Assembly (NCBI GenBank): GCA_020723185.1
Contig: DYJI01000004.1
Location: forward strand, 62,001 to 126,000
DNA from: Sideroxydans lithotrophicus
GTDB lineage: Bacteria > Pseudomonadota > Gammaproteobacteria > Burkholderiales > Gallionellaceae
DNA: 64,000 nt
Direction of reading: 5' to 3'
Part shown: positions 53,979-62,092 of the stretch, piece by piece
Position numbering within the stretch: the first letter of the stretch is position 1
How the letters are laid out: every line of letters starts with the position of its first letter
Program-made: the position numbers and the translations under genes
The notes under the pieces: generated by a model
What the model saw: only the letters and a program-made list of their open reading frames with translations
Databases searched by the model: none
What the model was told of the DNA's origin: nothing

Positions 53979-55790
53979 TTAACCGATAGCGACTTTGTTC
54001 AGACGCGCCTTGCGGCCGTAGATCAGGTTGACAAATGCGCGCGACACCATCACGCCGCTGAACATCGAGGTCAGGATGCCCAGACACAACACCACCGCGA
54101 AGCCCTTGACCGGACCGGAACCGAACATGAACAACGCCACACCCGCGATCAGCGTGGTGATGTTGGAGTCAAGGATGGTGGCAAAGGCATTCTCGTAGCC
54201 GGTGTGAATCGCCATCTGCGGCGGCACCCCGTTGCGCAGTTCCTCGCGGATACGCTCGTTGATCAACACGTTGGCATCGATCGCCATACCCAGCGTCAGC
54301 GCGATACCCGCCATGCCAGGCAGGGTCAATGTCGCTTGCAGCATGGACAGCAGCGCGATCAGCAGCAGCAGGTTGGCCCCCAGCGCCAGCACCGAGATGG
54401 TGCCGAACATCAGGTAGTAGGCGATCATGAACACCGCCACCATGATGAAACCGATCTTGGTGGAATCGAAACCGCGCTGGATGTTGTCCGCCCCCAGGCT
54501 GGGACCGACCGTGCGTTCCTCGATGATCTCCATCGGCGCAGCCAGCGCACCGGCGCGCAGCAGCAGGGCGATGTTCTGCGCTTCGGTGGTATCCATCTGG
54601 CCGCTGATCTGCACGCGACCGCCGCCGATCTCCTCGCGGATCACCGGCGCGGTCACCACTTCACCGCGTCCCTTCTCGAACAGGATGATCGCCATGCGCT
54701 TGCCCACGTTCTCGCGCGTCGCTTCCTTGAACTTGCGCGCACCGACCGCATCCAGATTGATATGAACGGCCGGTTCGTTGTTGCGGCTGTCGAAACCGGG
54801 CTGGGCATCGTTGATGCGCTCTCCGGTCAGGATCACGCTCTTCTTCACCACCAATGCCGTACCGTCGCGCTCCTGGAATATCTCGGTGCCGAATGGCGCC
54901 GCACCGTTCACGCCGATCTGGCGGTCATCGTCCACCAGACGCACTTCCAGCGTGGCGGTGCGGCCGAGGATGTCCTTGGCTCGCGCCGTGTCCTGCACAC
55001 CCGGCAACTGCACCACCACGCGGTCCGCACCCTGCTGCTGGATGACCGGCTCGGCCACACCCAGTTCGTTCACGCGGTTGCGCAGCGTGACCAGGTTCTG
55101 CTGCAAGGCCGAATCCTGGATGCGCAGCTTCTCCTGCTGTTTCAACGTCGCCTGCAGCAGATAGTCACGCCCCGCATCCTTGCCGTCGAACTGCAGGCCG
55201 GCGAAGCGCTGCTTGAGCTCGGCTTCACCCTTGCTGCGCGCCTCCGCATCGCGGAACTTGACGAGGATGGCTTCGCCATCCAGGCTCACGCCGGAATAGG
55301 GGATGCGCGCTTCACGCAGCGTACTGCGGATATCGCCGGAAAAGGATTCCAGCGCCTTGTCCAGCGCGGCCTTCATGTCCACCTGCATCAGGAAGTGCAC
55401 ACCGCCGCGCAAATCCAGCCCCAGATACATGGGCAGCGCGTTCATCCCGGTGAGCCAGGCGGGCGAACGCGACAACAGGTTCAGCGCCACCACATAGTCC
55501 TCGCCCAGTTTTGCGTGCAGCACATCCTTGGCCTTGAGCTGACTGTCAGTGTCGGAGAAACGCGCCTTCACGCTGTTCGCGTCCAGCGAGATCGCCTCGG
55601 GAGACAATTGTACATCGCGCAGCGCCTGTTCGACTGTCGCCAGCAGTTGGGTATCCGCCTTCAGATGACTACGCAGCGGCATCACCTGCACTGCCGGGGA
55701 TTCGCCATAGAAATTCGGCAAGGTATAGATGAATCCGGCCACCAGCACGACCAGGATCAACAGGTTCTTCCACAACGGATAACGGTTCAT
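53979..55790 (-). CDS. secD: Protein translocase subunit SecD
   Basis: 603 aa. LGLDLRGGVHFLMQVD, ERTVGPSLGADNIQRG, GMAIDANVLINERIREELRNG and GSGPVKGFAVVLCLGILTSMFSGVMVSR (in parts) are family hallmarks. The large periplasmic P1 domain lies between the first and second helices. It works with SecF and YajC. ATG 55790 follows yajC by 24 bp. Confidence 0.97.
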   Translation of the reverse strand: MNRYPLWKNLLILVVLVAGFIYTLPNFYGESPAVQVMPLRSHLKADTQLLATVEQALRDVQLSPEAISLDANSVKARFSDTDSQLKAKDVLHAKLGEDYVVALNLLSRSPAWLTGMNALPMYLGLDLRGGVHFLMQVDMKAALDKALESFSGDIRSTLREARIPYSGVSLDGEAILVKFRDAEARSKGEAELKQRFAGLQFDGKDAGRDYLLQATLKQQEKLRIQDSALQQNLVTLRNRVNELGVAEPVIQQQGADRVVVQLPGVQDTARAKDILGRTATLEVRLVDDDRQIGVNGAAPFGTEIFQERDGTALVVKKSVILTGERINDAQPGFDSRNNEPAVHINLDAVGARKFKEATRENVGKRMAIILFEKGRGEVVTAPVIREEIGGGRVQISGQMDTTEAQNIALLLRAGALAAPMEIIEERTVGPSLGADNIQRGFDSTKIGFIMVAVFMIAYYLMFGTISVLALGANLLLLIALLSMLQATLTLPGMAGIALTLGMAIDANVLINERIREELRNGVPPQMAIHTGYENAFATILDSNITTLIAGVALFMFGSGPVKGFAVVLCLGILTSMFSGVMVSRAFVNLIYGRKARLNKVAIG

Positions 55791-55814
55791 CGCGATACCT
55801 TGCCAATAGGGGGA

Positions 55815-56156
55815 TTACAGGGACTTGATGGTGCCTTTGGGCAGCACGGTCTGGACAGCGGGCTTTTGCACTTGCATTTCCACACCGTCAGCGATCTCCA
55901 CCATCACGTTCTCTTCGCCGACCTTGGTGATCTTGCCCAGCACCCCGCCGATTGTCACCACCTCATCACCTTTTTGCAGCGCGGCGACCAGCGCGGCATG
56001 TTCCTTGGCGCGCTTCTGCTGCGGACGCAGGATGAGGAAGTAGAACACCGCCAGCAATGCGATCAGCGGCAGGAACTCCATGAAACCGCCGCCCGCCGGT
56101 GCGGCAGCACCTTCCGCGTATGCATTACTGATGAACAGTTCGCTGATCGAAGTCAT
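55815..56156 (-). CDS. yajC: Preprotein translocase subunit YajC
   Basis: 113 aa with one membrane helix (FLPLIALLAVFYFLILRPQQKRAKEH). DEVVTIGGVLGKITKVGEENV (in parts) completes the family pattern. It associates with SecDF. A TamB-free, ordinary position between tgt and secD. Confidence 0.95.
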   Translation of the reverse strand: MTSISELFISNAYAEGAAAPAGGGFMEFLPLIALLAVFYFLILRPQQKRAKEHAALVAALQKGDEVVTIGGVLGKITKVGEENVMVEIADGVEMQVQKPAVQTVLPKGTIKSL

Positions 56157-56227
56157 TTATTACTCTCCAGTTGTTGGTTGGGTGACTAAAAAGAAGGCGC
56201 GCATTCTAGCATGGAAGACATGACACT

Positions 56228-57457
<1,230 letters not shown>

Positions 57458-58363
57458 CTACTTCTGCGCCTTTACGATACTCATCGCCGCCGCCACCATG
57501 CTGCCCATGTCAGCCATGTTGCCGGGCAGGATGAGGGTGTTGCCTTGTTTGGCGACGCCGCCGAAGGCTTCGACGTATTGCTCGGCGACCTTGAGGTTGA
57601 CTGCGTCCATGCCGCCGGGGGACTGGATGGCTTGCGCAACCTTCTGGATGGCTTCGGCATTGGCGGTGGCCACGGCGAGGATGGCAGCAGCTTCGCCCTG
57701 CGCGGTGTTGATGGCGGCCTGCTTCTCGCCTTCGGAGCGCTGTATGAAAGCTTCGCGCTCGCCGGTGGCGATGTTGATCTGTTCCTGTTTGCGTCCTTCG
57801 GAGGCGGCGATCAGGGCGCGTTTCTCTCGCTCGGCGGTGATCTGCGCCTGCATGGCGTGCAGGATCTCTTTCGGCGGGGTGAGGTCCTTGATCTCGTAGC
57901 GCAGCACTTTCACACCCCAGCTGGTGGCAGCCTCATCCAGCGCGGCGACCACAGCGCGGTTGATGTCGTCGCGCTCCTCGAAGGTCTTGTCCAGCTCCAT
58001 CTTGCCGATCACCGAGCGCAAGGTGGTCTGCGCCAGTTGCGTGATGGCCATGATGTAGTCGCTGGTGCCGTAGGAGGCCAGGCGCGGGTCGGTCACCTGG
58101 AAATACAGGATGCCGTCCACCTGCAGCTGGGTGTTGTCCTTGGTGATGCATATCTGGCTGGGCACATCCAGCGGGATCTCCTTGAGCACGTGCTTGTAGG
58201 CGACGCGATCGATGAAAGGGATGACGATGTTCAGGCCGGGCGACAGGGATGAATGAAAACGCCCCAGCCGTTCGACCACCCAGGCGTGTTGCTGCGGCAC
58301 GACCTTGAGTGCCTTGACGGCGAAGATGATGGCTGCGATCAGGATGAAGGTTGCGATTTCCAT
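57458..58363 (-). CDS. qmcA: SPFH/stomatin-family membrane protein (QmcA-like)
   Basis: 301 aa. One N-terminal helix (TFILIAAIIFAVKAL) anchors the SPFH domain (QQHAWVVERLGRFHSSLSPGLNIVIPFIDRV in parts). The C-terminal coiled coil (EREKRALIAASEGRKQEQINIATG) is followed by ASMSIVKAQ-like tail. These proteins form membrane microdomains and modulate proteases such as FtsH. It is nine bases downstream of an NfeD gene, the common pair. Confidence 0.93.
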   Translation of the reverse strand: MEIATFILIAAIIFAVKALKVVPQQHAWVVERLGRFHSSLSPGLNIVIPFIDRVAYKHVLKEIPLDVPSQICITKDNTQLQVDGILYFQVTDPRLASYGTSDYIMAITQLAQTTLRSVIGKMELDKTFEERDDINRAVVAALDEAATSWGVKVLRYEIKDLTPPKEILHAMQAQITAEREKRALIAASEGRKQEQINIATGEREAFIQRSEGEKQAAINTAQGEAAAILAVATANAEAIQKVAQAIQSPGGMDAVNLKVAEQYVEAFGGVAKQGNTLILPGNMADMGSMVAAAMSIVKAQK

Positions 58364-58372
58364 GATGTCTCC

Positions 58373-58789
58373 TCAGGATTTTTGCTGCGTCAGGATAAGC
58401 TTCGAACCTTGGACGGATCTGATATAGAGCGGCGCATCGCGCGGGACGTCCGCCTGCTCCGTCTCCGCGCTCCATTCCGCGCCCCGGTATTGCACGCGCA
58501 CCGAGCCGTCGTTTTCCCACGCGATGACGCGCACCGGCTGACCGATGTCGAAGCTGTCGTTGTTGGCGTCAGGAGTGCGGATGGCTCTGCTACGGCGCAG
58601 GAGGAGAATGCCGATGACGGCAGCCGCACCGGCCAGCGATATCTGCCAGACCAGGTCCAAGCCGGCCAGCGCCGCCACACCACCAAGCGCCAGCGCGACA
58701 GACAGTACCAGCATGTAGAACGTGCCTGTCATCATCTCCAGTCCCAGCAGGATCAGGGCCAGGATGAACCAGTATGTGTACGCTGCCAT
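58373..58789 (-). CDS. NfeD-family membrane protein
   Basis: 138 aa with three or four membrane helices in the first 80 residues (WFILALILLGLEMMTG, LSVALALGGVAALAGLDL) and a C-terminal OB-fold (GQPVRVIAWENDGSVRVQYRGAEW). Short NfeD forms partner with SPFH proteins, as with the adjacent qmcA-like gene. Confidence 0.92.
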   Translation of the reverse strand: MAAYTYWFILALILLGLEMMTGTFYMLVLSVALALGGVAALAGLDLVWQISLAGAAAVIGILLLRRSRAIRTPDANNDSFDIGQPVRVIAWENDGSVRVQYRGAEWSAETEQADVPRDAPLYIRSVQGSKLILTQQKS

Positions 58790-58831
58790 GTGACTCCTTT
58801 CGACGATGCGGAGGATGCCATGCTAGCAGAT

Positions 58832-59857
58832 TCAGTCCGGCTTTCTTTGGATCAGCATGGCGTCGCCGTAACTGAAGAAGCGATAGTTTTGTTCCACCGC
58901 GTGACGATAGGCTTGCAGCAGATCATCCATGCCGCCGAAAGCGCACACCAGCATCAGCAACGTGGAGCGCGGCAGGTGGAAATTGGTGAGCAGCACATCG
59001 ACTACCTTGAAGCGATAGCCTGGGGTGATGAAGATGTTCGTCTCGCCCGAACCGGCTTTCAGTTCACCGCCGGCGGCGGCGCTCTCCAGCGCGCGCAGAC
59101 TGGTGGTACCCACCGACACCACGCGCCCGCCGTTGGCCTTGGCAAGGGCGATGGCATCCACGGTCGCCTGCGGCACGGTGTAGCGTTCGCTGTGCATGAC
59201 ATGGTCGGCGACGCGGTCTGCACGTACCGGCTTGAAGGTGCCCGCGCCGACGTGCAGCGTGACAGTGGCGACTTCGACGCCCTGCTCGCGCAGGTTGTCC
59301 AGCATCGCCTCGTCGAAATGCAGGCCGGCTGTCGGCGCGGCGACCGCGCCCTGCTCGCGCGCGAACACGGTCTGGTAGCGCTCCTCGTCTTCCTCGCCTG
59401 CTGCATGCGTGATGTAGGGCGGCAGCGGCAGCTTGCCGTATCGCTCCAGCACAGCCTCGACCGGCGCATCACCTTCGAAACGCAGGTGGAAGAACTCATC
59501 CCTGCGCCCCAGCACGCTGACCTCGACCGCATCCGCCACCTTGAAAGTGCTGCCTGTCTTGGGCGACTTGCTGGCGCGCACCTGGGCCAGCACTTCATGT
59601 TCGTCCAGCACGCGCTCGACCATCACCTCGACCTGTCCGCCGCTGGCCTTCTGCCCGAACAGGCGCGCCTTGAGCACGCGCGTGTCGTTCAGCACCAGCA
59701 GGTCTCCTGCCCGCAGCAATTGCGGCAGATCGGAGAACATCCGGTCCGACATGCCTGCCGGGCCGACATGCAGCAAACGGCTGCCGCCGCGCTGTGCGGG
59801 CGGGTGCTGGGCGATCAAATGCTCGGGGAGCTCGAAGTCGAAATCGTCGGTACGCAT
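58832..59857 (-). CDS. queA: S-adenosylmethionine:tRNA ribosyltransferase-isomerase
   Basis: 341 aa from ATG 59857, usual QueA length. [49 protein letters not shown] and [20 protein letters not shown] are family motifs. It builds epoxyqueuosine on tRNA from SAM. Together with tgt and gluQ this gives three queuosine-related functions in the window. It is divergent from tRNA-Leu. Confidence 0.96.
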   Translation of the reverse strand: MRTDDFDFELPEHLIAQHPPAQRGGSRLLHVGPAGMSDRMFSDLPQLLRAGDLLVLNDTRVLKARLFGQKASGGQVEVMVERVLDEHEVLAQVRASKSPKTGSTFKVADAVEVSVLGRRDEFFHLRFEGDAPVEAVLERYGKLPLPPYITHAAGEEDEERYQTVFAREQGAVAAPTAGLHFDEAMLDNLREQGVEVATVTLHVGAGTFKPVRADRVADHVMHSERYTVPQATVDAIALAKANGGRVVSVGTTSLRALESAAAGGELKAGSGETNIFITPGYRFKVVDVLLTNFHLPRSTLLMLVCAFGGMDDLLQAYRHAVEQNYRFFSYGDAMLIQRKPD

Positions 59858-59897
59858 ACCTGGAATGTGGGCTGAAAAACCGGGCTGCGCATTGTAG

Positions 59898-59926
59898 TTG
59901 ATGACGCAGGGCGTTTCATGGATAAT
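59898..59926 (+). promoter_or_regulatory. Sigma-70 promoter of tRNA-Leu
   Basis: TTGATG at 59898-59903, spacer of 17 bp, GATAAT at 59921-59926, about 44 bp before the tRNA. Strong consensus match, positioned in the gap to queA. Confidence 0.75.
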
Positions 59927-59969
59927 TCGCGCCCTTCCGCGTGGTGATGGCTGCGCGCAAGATACCCTT

Positions 59970-60054
59970 GCCGGGGTGATGGAACTGGTAGACGTGCCGG
60001 ACTCAAAATCCGGTGCCGCAAGGCGTGCGGGTTCGAGTCCCGCCCCCGGCACCA
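59970..60054 (+). tRNA. tRNA-Leu(CAA)
   Basis: 85 nt, with the 7-bp acceptor stem GCCGGGG...CCCCGGC, discriminator A and encoded CCA at 60052-60054. The anticodon stem CCGGA/TCCGG encloses the loop CTCAAAA, giving anticodon CAA, and a long variable arm is present (class II tRNA). The T-arm reads GGGTTCGAGTCCC. Leucine tRNA genes are common targets for P4-type integrases, and one lies just downstream. Confidence 0.97.
60030..60054 (+). other. Likely attachment-site core (3' end of tRNA-Leu)
   Basis: P4-type integrases usually recombine at the 3' end of a tRNA gene, here the T-arm plus acceptor end from about 60030. The matching second copy would lie at the far side of the island, outside the window; no second copy was seen between 60055 and 64000. 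Confidence 0.4.
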
Positions 60055-60068
60055 AGCAATATGCAAAC

Positions 60069-60092
60069 AACCCGCCCATTGCGGGTTTTTTT
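60069..60092 (+). terminator. Rho-independent terminator after tRNA-Leu
   Basis: AACCCGC (60069-60075), loop CCATT, GCGGGTT (60081-60087), followed by a run of T. Confidence 0.9.
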
Positions 60093-60203
60093 GCGGCCTA
60101 AATAACCGAAAACCCCAATAGGCACAAGCCTTTCATCAGTTCGCCATCGTTCGAGGAAGTTCGCTTTCGTTCGCCCCTAGCCTCTGTCTTTTTTGGAGAA
60201 TTT

Positions 60204-60288
60204 GGGGGTATTTCGAATGTCGAAAAAAGTCATTTTTTGGAATGACCGGGGGTATTTCGAACGATGGATGAAGAAATTGGGGGTATCC
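60204..60288 (+). repeat. Three direct repeats upstream of the integrase gene
   Basis: GGGGGTATTTCGAA occurs at 60204-60217 and again at 60248-60261, and a shorter GGGGGTATCC at 60279-60288. Spacing is 44 and 31 bp, about four and three helical turns. They lie between the tRNA 3' end and the integrase start, where integrase arm-type sites or operator sites would be expected. Confidence 0.65.
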
Positions 60289-60337
60289 GTGCACAAATCT
60301 CCGCAGCTACTAGAATCCAACCAACAGGAGATCAAGC

Positions 60338-61603
60338 ATGCTGACGGACAAAACCATCAAAGCACTCAAACCCAAAGATAAGCAATACAAGGCCAGTGAC
60401 GGGAAAGGACTGTATCTGCTCGTCACCCCCAGTGGCGGTAAGCTCTGGCGTTTAAAATTCAGGGTGGCAGGAAAAGAGAAGCTTCTTACTTTGGGCCACT
60501 ACCCGGAAATCACACTTTCAGATGCTCGAACTCGCGCTCAAGAGGCCCGCAAAGAACTTGCTAACGGGATTGACCCCGCCCAGGCAAAACAGCGCACAAA
60601 AGACGACTTGCGCCGGAGAGTGCAGCACACATTCGGCAATATAGCCGTTGCCTGGCACAAGCGTGAGTCAGTACGCTGGACACCCAATCATGCGAAACGA
60701 ATAGCGCGCGAGATTGAGCGAGACCTTTTCCCACATCTGAAATATACCGAAGTCGACCAAATCAACACCCCCATGTTGATACGGGTGGTCAAGCGCATCG
60801 AAGCGCGTGGTGCACTGGACGTCGCCAGCCGAGCGCAACAACGTTTGACCAACATCCTGAAGTATGCGGTTCAGCATGGGTTGATACAGCACAATCCCGG
60901 TCTGAACCTTGGCGGGATCATTGTGAAACCTATTGAACAGCATCGTCCCGCCGTTCGACTGGAAGAAGTGGGGGAACTGGTTCGGAAAATATACGAACTT
61001 GATGGACATCGGTTATCGCCATTAACTCCACTTGCCCTCAAACTCACACTACTAACATTTTTAAGATCCATAGAGATCCGCGCCGCACGTTGGGAGGAGA
61101 TCGACTTCGCAAAATGCACATGGACTGTGCCCCCAATCCGAAATGAGATCACCAAGGATGGTGGCATGAAATGCCGAAAGGAACACATTGTTCCACTATC
61201 CCGGCAAGCCATCGAAGTGCTCTTGGAGATCAAGAATCTTGATCTTTCCACTTCACTGTTATTTCCGATGCGCGCAGGCTCAAATTCGGTGATGAGTGAG
61301 AACACCATGAATCAAGCCCTGAACAGACTGGGCTACAAGGGGCGACAGACAGTGCATGGTTTGCGCACTGTCGCCTCAACGGTACTCAACGCTGGCGACC
61401 GAAGGAATAAATGGAACAAGGATGCAATTGAGCGGCAACTTGCTCACTCGCCACGCAGCGAAAATGCAGTTCGTGACGCATACAACCGCTACGAATTTCT
61501 GGAGGAAAGGACGGAAATGATGCAATGGTATGCCGACCGGCTCGATCATCTGGCGGAAGCCAGCCAGCCATACGGTGTAGTTCTTGATCTGAAGCGGGCG
61601 TAG
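60338..61603 (+). CDS. P4-type tyrosine integrase (DUF4102 family)
   Basis: 421 aa. The N-terminal DUF4102 domain (MLTDKTIKALKPKDKQYKAS, LWRLKFRVAGKEKLLTLGHY) precedes a core-binding domain and the catalytic domain: arginine in TFLRSIEIRAARWEEID, lysine in CRKEHIVPLS, HGLR in the TVHGLRTVAS motif, histidine in ERQLAHS and the tyrosine in AYNRYEFL. All active-site residues appear intact. It opens the accessory region next to tRNA-Leu; ATG 60338 follows AGGAGAT. Confidence 0.95.
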   Translation: MLTDKTIKALKPKDKQYKASDGKGLYLLVTPSGGKLWRLKFRVAGKEKLLTLGHYPEITLSDARTRAQEARKELANGIDPAQAKQRTKDDLRRRVQHTFGNIAVAWHKRESVRWTPNHAKRIAREIERDLFPHLKYTEVDQINTPMLIRVVKRIEARGALDVASRAQQRLTNILKYAVQHGLIQHNPGLNLGGIIVKPIEQHRPAVRLEEVGELVRKIYELDGHRLSPLTPLALKLTLLTFLRSIEIRAARWEEIDFAKCTWTVPPIRNEITKDGGMKCRKEHIVPLSRQAIEVLLEIKNLDLSTSLLFPMRAGSNSVMSENTMNQALNRLGYKGRQTVHGLRTVASTVLNAGDRRNKWNKDAIERQLAHSPRSENAVRDAYNRYEFLEERTEMMQWYADRLDHLAEASQPYGVVLDLKRA

Positions 61604-61653
61604 CAAAGCATTGAAGGCCGTTTGCGGGCGGCCTTCAAACCATGACGCTTTGC
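61603..61653 (+). terminator. Hairpin downstream of the integrase gene
   Basis: Perfect 10-bp stem TTGAAGGCCG (61611-61620)/CGGCCTTCAA (61629-61638), framed by an outer pair GCAAAGC (61603-61609)/GCTTTGC (61647-61653) and followed by TTTTC. Probably the integrase terminator. Confidence 0.65.
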
Positions 61654-61852
61654 TTTTCAATTTCCTAATTAGCAATATCCGGCAGATTTGTCCGGCCTAG
61701 GCTTCAACAGACAAGTCCATCAGGTCGGCCCACAGTTTATCCGCCCCCGCCACTGGGTTACAATCCGCCGCAAGCCGCCATCATAACCAGCGCAATGCGC
61801 GCATAACAGGCCGCCCCTTCCATACGGAAGCACGAGGATAGTAAGAAAGAAA

Positions 61853-61870
61853 GCACGCAAACATGCGTGC
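61853..61870 (-). terminator. Candidate minus-strand terminator hairpin
   Basis: GCACGCA (61853-61859) and TGCGTGC (61864-61870) form a 7-bp stem. Read on the minus strand it is followed by TTTCTTTCTT, which would fit a terminator for an RNA transcribed leftward from the region before cas9. Confidence 0.45.
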
Positions 61871-61907
61871 GATGTTTATTTGCTTGTGCAATCGCAAAGG
61901 GGATTCA

Positions 61908-61964
61908 ATGACACGCAACCTCCACACCGCCTTCATCATCCGAAATGAAAGGGGCCGCATCTAG
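61908..61964 (+). CDS. Possible 18-aa leader peptide
   Basis: ATG 61908 with AAGGGG five bases upstream (spacing ATTCA). It encodes MTRNLHTAFIIRNERGRI, then TAG. The stop lies inside the loop side of the GC hairpin 61943-61977, so translation of the peptide would affect folding of that hairpin. Either a leader peptide of an attenuator or a chance ORF. Confidence 0.35.
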   Translation: MTRNLHTAFIIRNERGRI

Positions 61965-61977
61965 CGGCCCCTCATTT
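61943..61977. promoter_or_regulatory. Strong GC hairpin upstream of cas9
   Basis: GGGGCCGC (61951-61958), loop ATCTA, GCGGCCCC (61964-61971), extended by AAATGA (61943-61948) pairing TCATTT (61972-61977) across an AA bulge. There is no T-run on either side. It could be part of a small RNA or an attenuator structure. Confidence 0.5.
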
Positions 61978-62017
61978 GGTGCATCTTTCTGCTTGTTAGC
62001 GGTCTAGAGCACAAATC

Positions 62018-62068
62018 CCAATCTATTGATGGAATGCATCGTAGATTGGTTGACCTGAATCAGTCAAC
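62018..62068. promoter_or_regulatory. Overlapping inverted repeats just before cas9
   Basis: CCAATCTA (62018-62025) pairs with TAGATTGG (62042-62049), with an inner GATG/CATC pair. GTTGAC (62049-62054) pairs with GTCAAC (62063-62068). The two stems share a base at 62049 and end 24 bases before the cas9 ATG, where a repressor site, leader structure or part of a tracrRNA might lie. Confidence 0.45.
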
Positions 62069-62092
62069 TAAAAAAGCAATCAGGAGAAATCC

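Larger units (their letters stand above)
61604..62092. other. 489-bp non-coding, hairpin-rich stretch between integrase and cas9
   Basis: No long gene is readable on either strand. The stretch holds, in order: the integrase terminator; CTTCC-ATAC-GGAAG at 61817-61830; GCACGCA-AACA-TGCGTGC at 61853-61870; an 18-codon ORF with a good ribosome site (61908-61964); a strong GC hairpin at 61943-61977; and a compound inverted repeat at 62018-62068 directly before cas9. The structure density suggests one or more small RNAs or a regulatory leader. No CRISPR repeat unit is seen. Confidence 0.6.

Noticed and set aside
52668-56189. 1173-codon plus-strand open frame over dedA, secF, secD and yajC
   Set aside because: Histidine/glutamine/arginine-rich shadow of the high-GC genes on the other strand; no family resemblance or ribosome site.
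60193-60381. 62-codon ORF over the GGGGGTAT repeats and integrase start
   Set aside because: Overlaps the integrase gene and the repeats, with no recognisable domain.
61941-61977. Similarity of CGAAATGA and CTCATTT to the N. meningitidis tracrRNA anti-repeat region
   Set aside because: The two pieces pair with each other around a GC stem rather than resembling an anti-repeat, and the match is only about eight bases.
61604-62092. CRISPR array or repeat-spacer units before cas9
   Set aside because: No repeated 24-48 bp unit with regular spacing is present; the inverted repeats are single hairpins.
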